Positions 51,960-58,765 of a DNA stretch of 64,000 nucleotides are shown in pieces. The notes beneath the pieces are model-generated. The model did not search any database and had not been told where the DNA came from. It was given only the letters and a program-made list of their open reading frames with translations. The stretch lies in NCBI RefSeq assembly GCF_042431545.1, contig NZ_JBHLYX010000001.1. One strand, written 5' to 3'. This stretch comes from Pseudoalteromonas xiamenensis. GTDB taxonomy: Bacteria > Pseudomonadota > Gammaproteobacteria > Enterobacterales > Alteromonadaceae. A program made the position numbers and the translations under genes. Within the stretch, counting starts at the first letter, position 1; each line of letters begins with the position of its first letter.

Positions 51960-53536
51960 TCCGCTGCCCCTTGATAGGTTGACTGAATTGCTCTTAATAC
52001 GGCCTGAGCTTTAGCTCGAGTTTCGTTCGCTTCAGATTGAGGATCAGAATCAAATACAACCCCTGCACCCGCTTGCACATACGCTATATCGTCTTTTACG
52101 AACGCAGAGCGAATGACAATACACGTGTCCATATCACCAGAACCAGTCAGATAACCAACCGCGCCACCATAACTGCCGCGACGAGTTTGCTCTACGTGAC
52201 GGATGAGTTCAGCGGCTTTGACTTTAGGAGCGCCGACTAACGTACCCATGTTCATGCAAGCTTGGTATGCGTGTAGAGCGTCTAAGTCGAGTCTTAATTG
52301 GCCAACAACGCGAGAAACCAAGTGCATCACTTGAGAATATCGGTCAACTTTCAGTAATTCTTTCGCGTGGCGAGTACCGGGTTGGCTTATCCGGGCAACA
52401 TCATTGCGAGCCAAATCCACAAGCATTAAATGCTCAGCTCGTTCTTTTTGGTCGTTTCTCAGTTCAAGCTCAATGCGGCTATCTAAATCAGGATTAATAC
52501 GACCATCGGCAAACTTACCACGTGGGCGAGTGCCTGCGATGGGGTAGACTTCAACTTGATTCGACGTTGAGCAGTACTTTAAAGCAGATTCTGGTGAAGC
52601 TCCGAATAACGTAAATTCTTCATCCTGCATATAGAACATATATGGACTGGGATTTTGTTGCTTCAATTGCTGGTAAGCAAAAAGTGGATTTTTGCATTCA
52701 ATCGAGAACGTACGAGAAGGAACAACTTGGAAAATGTCGCCGTCGACAATATGTTTCTTTAGCTGATTAACTTGTTCGCAGAACATTGCATCATCGATGC
52801 TTACTTTTATATCGGCATTACCCGACATTTTGTTCACATTAAACGTGTTATGGGTATTGCACGTAGTGTTTAACGCTTCAAGCTGTTTACCTACTTCAAA
52901 ACAATTGGCATGTACTTCGGGACCATTAAACACATTACCGATTAATTCGGTTGTTTGCGCTTGGTGATCAATCACGATTAATGTTTCGGCTAAGTAAAAT
53001 ACATAGTCAGGACAAGTATTCAGGCCATTAGGTACGTTTGGGAGGGTTTCAAAGTTAGCAACCATGTCGTACGCAAAGACCCCCCCTAAGAAAATACCGA
53101 AAGGCGTGTCACCATTGTTTTTAATGGCGTTTAGCGTGGTGCGAAGTGCTGAGAAGGCGTTGCTTGCTTTAAGTTTCTCATTTTCGTCAAACACACCGAC
53201 TGTCTGACGATAACTAATCGTAAGTAGGTCGTCGCTCAAAGAGCAATCGCAGTCTTCTAGCTGAGTTACAAGAAAAGGTAAAACTTGTTTGCCGTTATTG
53301 GATAATGCTTTTGCATATACGGTGTGTCCCTGGCATTCAAAGCGAATGGCACTGTCAACTAATATTAAACTTTTAACACTGTCTTTTGAGTCTATCTCGG
53401 CCGACTCCAATAACAATGAATTTGGTTTGTTGAGCGCAGCGTACAGCGACAATGGACTGGCAATGTAGTCCCGTCGCTGCCGTATACTGGTCACTTCACC
53501 TGGCTGTGTTGTGATATGACTAAAAATCACCCTCAT
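51956..53536 (-). CDS. trpE: Anthranilate synthase component I
   Basis: A 526-residue chorismate-using synthase. The N-terminal LLESAEIDSKDSVKSLI keeps the LLES...S element involved in tryptophan feedback inhibition; the catalytic half has FQVVPSRTF, SPSPYMFYM-like NPSPYMFYM, PIAGTRPRG, DLARNDVARI, GTLVGAPKVKA and GAVGYLTG. It is the first gene of the operon. A GGGG-rich ribosome-binding site (AAAGGGGA) is just before the ATG and only 8 bp after the second attenuator's T tract, so termination there ends all trp expression. Confidence 0.97.
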   Translation of the reverse strand: MRVIFSHITTQPGEVTSIRQRRDYIASPLSLYAALNKPNSLLLESAEIDSKDSVKSLILVDSAIRFECQGHTVYAKALSNNGKQVLPFLVTQLEDCDCSLSDDLLTISYRQTVGVFDENEKLKASNAFSALRTTLNAIKNNGDTPFGIFLGGVFAYDMVANFETLPNVPNGLNTCPDYVFYLAETLIVIDHQAQTTELIGNVFNGPEVHANCFEVGKQLEALNTTCNTHNTFNVNKMSGNADIKVSIDDAMFCEQVNQLKKHIVDGDIFQVVPSRTFSIECKNPLFAYQQLKQQNPSPYMFYMQDEEFTLFGASPESALKYCSTSNQVEVYPIAGTRPRGKFADGRINPDLDSRIELELRNDQKERAEHLMLVDLARNDVARISQPGTRHAKELLKVDRYSQVMHLVSRVVGQLRLDLDALHAYQACMNMGTLVGAPKVKAAELIRHVEQTRRGSYGGAVGYLTGSGDMDTCIVIRSAFVKDDIAYVQAGAGVVFDSDPQSEANETRAKAQAVLRAIQSTYQGAAE

Positions 53537-53544
53537 TCCCCTTT

Positions 53545-53581
53545 AAAAAAAAGCCCCCGCAAGCTGTGCTATGCGGGGGCT
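53545..53581 (-). terminator. trp attenuator 2, terminator hairpin
   Basis: On the minus strand AGCCCCCGCA (53581-53572) pairs with TGCGGGGGCT (53561-53552), with a small inner AGC/GCT stem in the loop, followed by eight T. It ends 9 bp before the trpE ATG. Upstream GCGGGACGGC, right after the leader 2 stop, can pair with the CCCGC of its first arm as antiterminator. Confidence 0.93.
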
Positions 53582-53611
53582 GTTAAATACGTACAACAAT
53601 GCCGTCCCGCG

Positions 53612-53659
53612 TTATGGGCACCACCACCATGAATGTGTAGTTGCATTGTTGTAAGCCAT
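53612..53659 (-). CDS. trpL2: trp leader peptide 2 (three consecutive Trp codons)
   Basis: A 15-residue peptide, MAYNNATTHSWWWCP, with a good GAGGTG ribosome-binding site 5 nt upstream. The three Trp codons plus TGCC can pair, largely through G-U wobbles, with GGCATTGTTG after the stop; codons 3-6 (TACAACAATGC) also match GCATTGTTGTA there perfectly. This gives the classical region 1:2 helix. When charged Trp-tRNA is scarce the ribosome stalls on WWW and frees region 2 to block the terminator. Confidence 0.9.
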   Translation of the reverse strand: MAYNNATTHSWWWCP

Positions 53660-53676
53660 TTTTCACCTCAAAACCT

Positions 53677-53705
53677 AAAAAAAAACCCGCATCATGTGCG
53701 GGTTT
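53677..53705 (-). terminator. trp attenuator 1, terminator hairpin
   Basis: On the minus strand AAACCCGCA (53705-53697) pairs with TGCGGGTTT (53691-53683) around a 5-nt loop, followed by nine T in total. The antiterminator arm TTTGCGGGT (53744-53736) lies directly after the leader 1 stop and is complementary to ACCCGCA. Confidence 0.93.
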
Positions 53706-53744
53706 CTAAAAAATCGTTAGACACGACCTATCGTCACCCGCAAA

Positions 53745-53795
53745 TTACGAGTGCCACCACCAACCTTTGTTGTTCATTTTTGTCGTCATAGTCAT
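53745..53795 (-). CDS. trpL: trp leader peptide 1 (three consecutive Trp codons)
   Basis: A 16-residue peptide, MTMTTKMNNKGWWWHS, followed at once by the antiterminator arm. Two internal in-frame ATGs are possible starts and no strong Shine-Dalgarno is seen. CACTCG at its end can pair with CGGGTG just after the stop (1:2 helix). It is the first of two attenuation units in series before trpE. Confidence 0.87.
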   Translation of the reverse strand: MTMTTKMNNKGWWWHS

Positions 53796-53830
53796 GATGT
53801 TAATAGTACGTTGTGTCTTTTGTTGGGTAC

Positions 53831-53865
53831 AGTAAATAGTATGGTGTAGTGAATGTCAAGGTCAA
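53831..53865 (-). promoter_or_regulatory. trp operon promoter
   Basis: Minus strand: TTGACA (53859-53854) with TTTACT 17 nt on (53836-53831), or TTGACC (53865-53860) with TACTAT 18 nt on (53841-53836). Either gives a start about 30-40 nt before leader 1. Confidence 0.6.
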
Positions 53866-53912
53866 ATTGGACGTTCAGATGGAAATTTGGCGAGGTAGGA
53901 GCAGTAAAAGAC

Positions 53913-53921
53913 TGTTATACT
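53913..53921 (+). promoter_or_regulatory. Extended -10 for the rnm-yciO-scpAB-rluB genes
   Basis: TGT-TATACT, an extended -10 motif (TGT 53913-53915, TATACT 53916-53921), 31 bp before the GTG of rnm. No good -35 is seen at the matching distance. Confidence 0.45.
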
Positions 53922-53952
53922 CGGTTTAAATCAATTAAGTAGTAGACTATTC

Positions 53953-54801
53953 GTGATCACCAAATACGATTTGCACAGCCACACCCATTATTCAGATGGC
54001 CGATTAACCGTTTCGGAACTACTCGACAGAGCTGTTGAAAGAAACGTTGATGTGTTGGCGATAACCGATCACGATTCAGTGCAAGCTATTTCGGAAGCGA
54101 ACCGTTTAATTGATGAGAAACAGTTACCGCTTTCCTTAGTTAGTGGCGTCGAGATTTCGACGAAATGGCACAGTTTTGAAATACACGTCGTTGGATTAGA
54201 CATCAACATAGCATCATCGGCGCTAGTTGACTTACTTGATTCGCAAACCCAAAAAAGAGAAGCTCGAGCCATTGAAATTGGCAACCGACTGGCCAAAGCG
54301 GGCTACCTCGATGTTTATTCTGATGCTAAGGCGCTTGCCGAGCAGGGACAAATTACGCGCGCTCATTTCGCACAGGTATTGGTTAATCGTGGCGTTGCAA
54401 AAAATTTGCAAGGCGTGTTTAACAAGTTTCTTACACGCGGCAACACAGGGTATGTTCCATCAGAATGGTGTATGATAGCGGACGCGGTGAGTGCAATAAA
54501 ATCGTCTGGCGGTATAGCTGTATTGGCACACCCAGGACGTTATAAAATGTCAAACAAATGGTTACGAAAGTTGTTAGACGAGTTTTCTAATGCAGGAGGT
54601 AGGGCAATCGAGGTTGCGCTACCACAACAAGCGCCTTGTGAAAGACAATTTTTAGGTCAGCTTTGTCAAGAATATGGTCTACTAGGAAGCCAAGGCTCCG
54701 ATTTTCACTATCCTACGCCTTGGTCAGACTTAGGAAAAAATTTATATTTGCCTAAAGATTGTCAGGGTGTTTGGCAATTTTGGGAAGAAAAAGGAGAGTA
54801 A
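53953..54801 (+). CDS. rnm: PHP-domain exonuclease RNase AM (YciV)
   Basis: A 282-residue PHP phosphoesterase with YDLHSHTHYSDG (metal-binding), VDVLAITDHDSV and SQGSDFHYPTPWSDLG. E. coli YciV/Rnm is a 5'-3' exoribonuclease on short oligos and matures the 5' ends of rRNAs; it also dephosphorylates pAp. The start is GTG at 53953; no ATG suits. It is divergent from the trp operon as in E. coli and starts the run rnm-yciO-scpA-scpB-rluB. Confidence 0.92.
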   Translation: MITKYDLHSHTHYSDGRLTVSELLDRAVERNVDVLAITDHDSVQAISEANRLIDEKQLPLSLVSGVEISTKWHSFEIHVVGLDINIASSALVDLLDSQTQKREARAIEIGNRLAKAGYLDVYSDAKALAEQGQITRAHFAQVLVNRGVAKNLQGVFNKFLTRGNTGYVPSEWCMIADAVSAIKSSGGIAVLAHPGRYKMSNKWLRKLLDEFSNAGGRAIEVALPQQAPCERQFLGQLCQEYGLLGSQGSDFHYPTPWSDLGKNLYLPKDCQGVWQFWEEKGE

Positions 54802-54802
54802 A

Positions 54803-55423
54803 ATGAGCCAGTTTTTTCATGTTCATCCTGAAAATCCGCAAACGCGACTCATTCGTCAAGCTGCTGACATTATCAAAAATGGTGGTGTGGTGGTTTACCC
54901 AACGGATTCGGGTTATGCAATTGGTTGTAATCTCGGCAACAAGCAAGCTAAAGAGCGTATCGAGCGAATTCGGGGCATTGAACAACATCATAACTTTACT
55001 TTAGTGTGTCGTGATTTGAGCGAACTATCAACGTATGCTCGTGTCGACAATCAGATGTTTCGATTAATTAAAAATAATACTCCAGGGCCATACACATTTA
55101 TTTTCAAAGGGACTAAGGAGGTTCCTCGTCGTTTATTAAACGAAAAGAAAAAGACGATTGGGATCCGAGTTACAGATAACCCTATTACGGTCGCATTGCT
55201 TGAAGAGTTGGGCGAGCCGATGATGTCGTGCTCACTTATTTTGCCTGGCGAAAGTTTTACAGAGTCTGACCCTGAGGAAATTAGGGACAGACTCGAAAAA
55301 GTCGTCGACCTAATTATCCATGGTGGTTATTTGGCGGAGCAAGCAACAACGGTGGTTGACTTGTCGGAAGATGAGCCGCACATACTGCGAGTTGGCTGCG
55401 GTGATCCAACTCCGTTTCAATAG
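54803..55423 (+). CDS. yciO: YciO, Sua5/YrdC-family protein
   Basis: A 206-residue protein nearly the same length as E. coli YciO and strongly similar (MSQFFHVHPENPQTRLI, GGVVVYPTDSGYAIGC, CRDLSELSTYARVDN, NNTPGPYTFIFKGTKEVPRRLL). The fold binds nucleotides and RNA; TsaC/Sua5 relatives make threonylcarbamoyl-AMP for tRNA t6A, while YciO's role is less clear. ATG 54803 follows AAGGAGA and lies one base after the rnm stop. Confidence 0.95.
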   Translation: MSQFFHVHPENPQTRLIRQAADIIKNGGVVVYPTDSGYAIGCNLGNKQAKERIERIRGIEQHHNFTLVCRDLSELSTYARVDNQMFRLIKNNTPGPYTFIFKGTKEVPRRLLNEKKKTIGIRVTDNPITVALLEELGEPMMSCSLILPGESFTESDPEEIRDRLEKVVDLIIHGGYLAEQATTVVDLSEDEPHILRVGCGDPTPFQ

Positions 55424-55425
55424 TT

Positions 55426-56229
55426 ATGACAGAAGCCATCCAACAAAAGCTACCTTTAGCCTTTCTGAATGGCGAAGCCGTTGTGGAAAAGCCAGAAGAC
55501 CTTTACATTCCACCCGATGCGCTGGAAGTGATTTTAGACACCTTTGAAGGACCTTTAGATCTTCTGCTTTACCTTATAAAACGGCATAAGTTAGATATTG
55601 TTGAATTGCCGATTTTAAAAATTACGGAACAATATGTGACTTATGTTGACATGATGAAGGAGCTTAAGCTCGAACTGGCAGCAGAGTATTTGGTTATGGC
55701 TGCGCTGCTGGCACAAATCAAGTCGCGAATGTTGTTGCCGGTGCATGAAGAATTTCAAGAAGAAGAAGATCCAAGAGCCGAGTTAGTTCGCCGTTTACAA
55801 GAGTATGAGTTATTTAAGTCCGCCGCGGAAAAACTTGATGAAATCCCTCGCTTGGAACGAGACATTTTTGTCGCAACAGCCAAGATAGATACATCATTTG
55901 AACCGGATATTTTGCTCCCCGACACGTCATTGAAAGAACTGCTCGTTGCACTCAGTGATGTCATGTCTCGAGCCAAAGCGTTTGAACATCATCATATTTC
56001 AAAAGAAGTATTATCAACACGAGAGAGAATGAGCCACATATTAGCTTTGCTGTCAGAGGCCGGTACTACACTCGCATTTAGCCATTTTTTCGACGTGGAC
56101 GAAGGACGAAGTGGGGTCGTTGTTACTTTTATTGCAATGCTTGAACTGGTAAAAGAATCGCTAATCTCGATTGTTCAGGCAAACGTTGGCGGGCAGGTTT
56201 ATTTATCTCTTTATCAAGATTCGCAATAA
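55426..56229 (+). CDS. scpA: Segregation and condensation protein A
   Basis: A 267-residue kleisin. The N-terminal LDTFEGPLDLLLYLIKRHKLDIVELPI and ITEQYVTYVDMMKELKLELAAEYLVMAALLAQIKSRMLLP are the ScpA SMC-binding region; the C-terminal winged helix has LALLSEAGTTLAFSHFF. With ScpB and an SMC protein it would form a chromosome-organising complex. It starts 2 bp after yciO. Such ScpAB sets in gammaproteobacteria without MukBEF fit non-enteric lineages. Confidence 0.95.
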   Translation: MTEAIQQKLPLAFLNGEAVVEKPEDLYIPPDALEVILDTFEGPLDLLLYLIKRHKLDIVELPILKITEQYVTYVDMMKELKLELAAEYLVMAALLAQIKSRMLLPVHEEFQEEEDPRAELVRRLQEYELFKSAAEKLDEIPRLERDIFVATAKIDTSFEPDILLPDTSLKELLVALSDVMSRAKAFEHHHISKEVLSTRERMSHILALLSEAGTTLAFSHFFDVDEGRSGVVVTFIAMLELVKESLISIVQANVGGQVYLSLYQDSQ

Positions 56230-56287
56230 ATCGCTGCTAAAAAGCGTTTCATCTGTCATAATACACTCCTTATCAACGAGGTAATGC

Positions 56288-56875
56288 ATGGCAGGAAAAC
56301 GAGTTAGCGACGAACAACTGCAAGAGTTGATCGAGGCCGCGATATTCGTCGCGGAAAAACCAGTTTCTAAACAGATGTTGAAAGAAACCGTGTTATCCGA
56401 TATTGCAGCATCCAGTGAGCGAATCACAAGCGCAATTAAAGCCTTAGAAATTCATTACCAAACTCGCGGCATTCGACTTGTAGAAGTTGGCAGTGGGTAT
56501 CGTTTTCAAGCGTGTCCAAGTTTGAGCCCTTGGCTTGCAAAACTTTGGCAAGAGCGTGCACCTAAATTTTCCAGAGCTACACTTGAAACATTAGCCCTGA
56601 TTGCTTATCGCCAACCTATTACACGTGGTGAGATTGAGCAGGTACGAGGCGTGGCTGTAAGTAGCCATATAATGAAGAGTTTGTTGGAGCGCGATTGGAT
56701 CAAAATTGTTGGTCACAAAGAAGTGCCAGGGAAGCCTGCGCTGTATGCGACAACAAAACAATTTTTAGATTACTTTTCGTTAACTGGGTTAGAAGCACTA
56801 CCTAAATTACCAGAAAAGCAAATGATTACTTTGGATAAACTTATCCAAGATCCTTCTGTGAGAGAACTATCGTAA
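56288..56875 (+). CDS. scpB: Segregation and condensation protein B
   Basis: A 195-residue protein with two winged helices. LQELIEAAIFVAEKPVSKQML, GYRFQACPSLSPWLAKLW, LETLALIAYRQPITRGEIEQVRGV and YATTKQFLDYFSLTGLEALPKLP are ScpB hallmarks. It dimerises and binds the middle of ScpA. 58 bp after scpA; its stop overlaps the rluB ATG by one base (TAATG). Confidence 0.96.
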   Translation: MAGKRVSDEQLQELIEAAIFVAEKPVSKQMLKETVLSDIAASSERITSAIKALEIHYQTRGIRLVEVGSGYRFQACPSLSPWLAKLWQERAPKFSRATLETLALIAYRQPITRGEIEQVRGVAVSSHIMKSLLERDWIKIVGHKEVPGKPALYATTKQFLDYFSLTGLEALPKLPEKQMITLDKLIQDPSVRELS

Positions 56876-57735
56876 TGAGTGAAAAATTACAAAAAGTATT
56901 GGCACGAGCAGGTGTTGGTTCACGTCGAGAGATGGAAGCCTATATAGAAGCTGGTCGTGTAAGTGTGGATGGTAAAGTCGCCACCTTGGGAGACCGAGTT
57001 GAAGAAACCGCGCTTGTGCGCGTAGATGGTCATGTCGTTAAGCTTGCGGCGAAAGAATCACGTGTATGTCGTGTCTTGATGTACCATAAACCAGAAGGTG
57101 AACTGTGTACTCGCAAAGATCCTGAAGGGCGTCGCACCGTTTTTGATCGTCTTCCTCGTCTAGATGGGGACCGTTGGATAGCGATAGGTCGTCTTGATAT
57201 TAACACCTCAGGTCTATTGTTGTTTACAAATGATGGTGAGCTTGCAAACCGTTTGATGCACCCAAAATTTGAAATTGAGCGTGAGTATTCAGCTCGTGTA
57301 TTTGGTGAAGTCAATAATCAAATGCTGAAAACGCTTACCACGGGTGTAGAACTTGAGGATGGGGAAGCTAAGTTTCTTAAAATTAAGCCAATGGGTGGTG
57401 AAGGTTTAAATACTTGGTATAACGTAACGTTGACCGAAGGCCGTAATCGTGAAGTACGTCGTTTATGGCAATCTCAAGGGGTAGAAGTATCTCGTTTGAT
57501 CCGTATTCGCTATGGTCAGTTACATTTGGATAAACGATTGCCGCAAGGTGGTTGGGCTGAATTAAAACTGGAAGAAGTGAATTATCTTCGCGACTCAGTT
57601 GGATTAAAGCCAGAAACACAAACGAAACTGTCGGTAATGCCTGAACGTCGTAATGAGAAACGTGCTCAAGTAAATCGTATCCGTAAAGCAGTGAAAAAGC
57701 ATAATCAAAGATTGCAACAGAGCAAACGTCGCTAA
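56875..57735 (+). CDS. rluB: 23S rRNA pseudouridine(2605) synthase RluB
   Basis: A 286-residue pseudouridine synthase. An S4 RNA-binding domain (about 1-48; KLQKVLARAGVGSRREMEAYIEAGRVSVDG) precedes the catalytic RsuA/RluB/E/F domain with GRLDINTSGLLLFTNDGE (catalytic D108). A basic C-terminal tail is typical of RluB. It modifies U2605 of 23S rRNA. Last gene of the rnm-led run, ended by a strong terminator. Confidence 0.96.
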   Translation: MSEKLQKVLARAGVGSRREMEAYIEAGRVSVDGKVATLGDRVEETALVRVDGHVVKLAAKESRVCRVLMYHKPEGELCTRKDPEGRRTVFDRLPRLDGDRWIAIGRLDINTSGLLLFTNDGELANRLMHPKFEIEREYSARVFGEVNNQMLKTLTTGVELEDGEAKFLKIKPMGGEGLNTWYNVTLTEGRNREVRRLWQSQGVEVSRLIRIRYGQLHLDKRLPQGGWAELKLEEVNYLRDSVGLKPETQTKLSVMPERRNEKRAQVNRIRKAVKKHNQRLQQSKRR

Positions 57736-57763
57736 GAAACAGTGCAGTTATAGCATGTGTTAG

Positions 57764-57800
57764 AAAAAGAAAAGCCTCCAATTGGAGGCTTTTCTTTTTC
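57764..57800. terminator. Bidirectional rho-independent terminator
   Basis: A perfect 18-bp palindrome centred at 57781/57782 with A-rich left and T-rich right ends around GCCTCCAA/TTGGAGGC. It serves convergent rluB and yciK. Confidence 0.93.
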
Positions 57801-57826
57801 TAAAAAATCAATAATGAGTCGAAACT

Positions 57827-58582
57827 TTACTTTTGCTGGGCATCGATTGATTGGCCATTAACACCGATAGATTCATCGCTCATTAAATATAAGTAAGTTG
57901 ACATCAAGTCTTCAGGCTTCGCTAATTTGTCCTTGTCTTCACCAGGAAAAGCGGCATTTCGCATTGCCGTGTTTGTGGCGCCAGGGTTAATGCAATTGAT
58001 GCGAATGTTGGTTTTACCTACTTCTTGTGACCACGTTTGCATCATACCTTCAGTGGCAAATTTGGAAATAGCGTAAGGTCCCCAGAATTCTCGGCCTACG
58101 CGGCCAACGCCCGAAGATGTAAAGACCACAGAAGCGTTCGGTGCTTTGCGCAGCAAAGGGAACATGTATTTGGTGATCATTGCTTGTGCTGTTACATTTA
58201 CCTTCATGATGTTTTCGAAGGTTGAAACACAAAAATGCTCAAGTGGCCCAAGAGTGCCTAAAATCGAGGCATTGTTAAGCAATCCGTCAAGATGCCCAAA
58301 TTGCATTTCAATTGTCGCCGCTAAGTCTCTATAATGTTGTTTTGTTGCACCTTTCATGTCTAAAGGTACAATTGCAGGTTCTGGGTAACCTGCGGCAACG
58401 ATTTCATCGTACACGCATTCAAGCTTTTTAGTGGTTTTGCCCAATAAAATGACGGTTGCGCCGTATTGAGCGAAGGTTTTAGCCGCAATGCGTCCTATGC
58501 CGTCGCCTGCACCTGTGATTAAGATAGTTTTATTTTGTAAGGCATTTTCAGCCGCTTGGAAGGTGTGCATCGTAGACCTCAA
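57827..58582 (-). CDS. yciK: Short-chain dehydrogenase YciK
   Basis: A 251-residue classical SDR. Cofactor motif TGAGDGIGR near residue 21-29, LLNNASILG, and catalytic SSGVGRVGREFWGPYAISK with Ser and the YxxxK pair. It matches E. coli YciK (252 residues) in sequence and in its place near rluB and sohB. Substrate unknown. The gene is on the opposite strand to its neighbours, as in E. coli relative to some of them. Confidence 0.93.
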   Translation of the reverse strand: MRSTMHTFQAAENALQNKTILITGAGDGIGRIAAKTFAQYGATVILLGKTTKKLECVYDEIVAAGYPEPAIVPLDMKGATKQHYRDLAATIEMQFGHLDGLLNNASILGTLGPLEHFCVSTFENIMKVNVTAQAMITKYMFPLLRKAPNASVVFTSSGVGRVGREFWGPYAISKFATEGMMQTWSQEVGKTNIRINCINPGATNTAMRNAAFPGEDKDKLAKPEDLMSTYLYLMSDESIGVNGQSIDAQQK

Positions 58583-58765
58583 ACGAATAAATTTGCGCTA
58601 TATTATCACAGGTCTAAAGTAAGTTATCGAATTTGTTGTAATAAAGAGTGGCGAAACGCTACACTTTACGTTAAGTTTAACTGGTCTAATGTCTTATTAA
58701 AATGGATATTACATCATTTTAACGAAATGAAAGAAGAATAATAAGATCCGTCGGAGCCAAAAAAC

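Noticed and set aside
53796..53812. Possible TrpR operator before trp leader 1 (minus-strand CGTACTATTAAC)
   Set aside because: It resembles the left half of the E. coli operator with one base missing, but the right half is absent and it lies downstream of the likely start site. Too weak to list as a feature.
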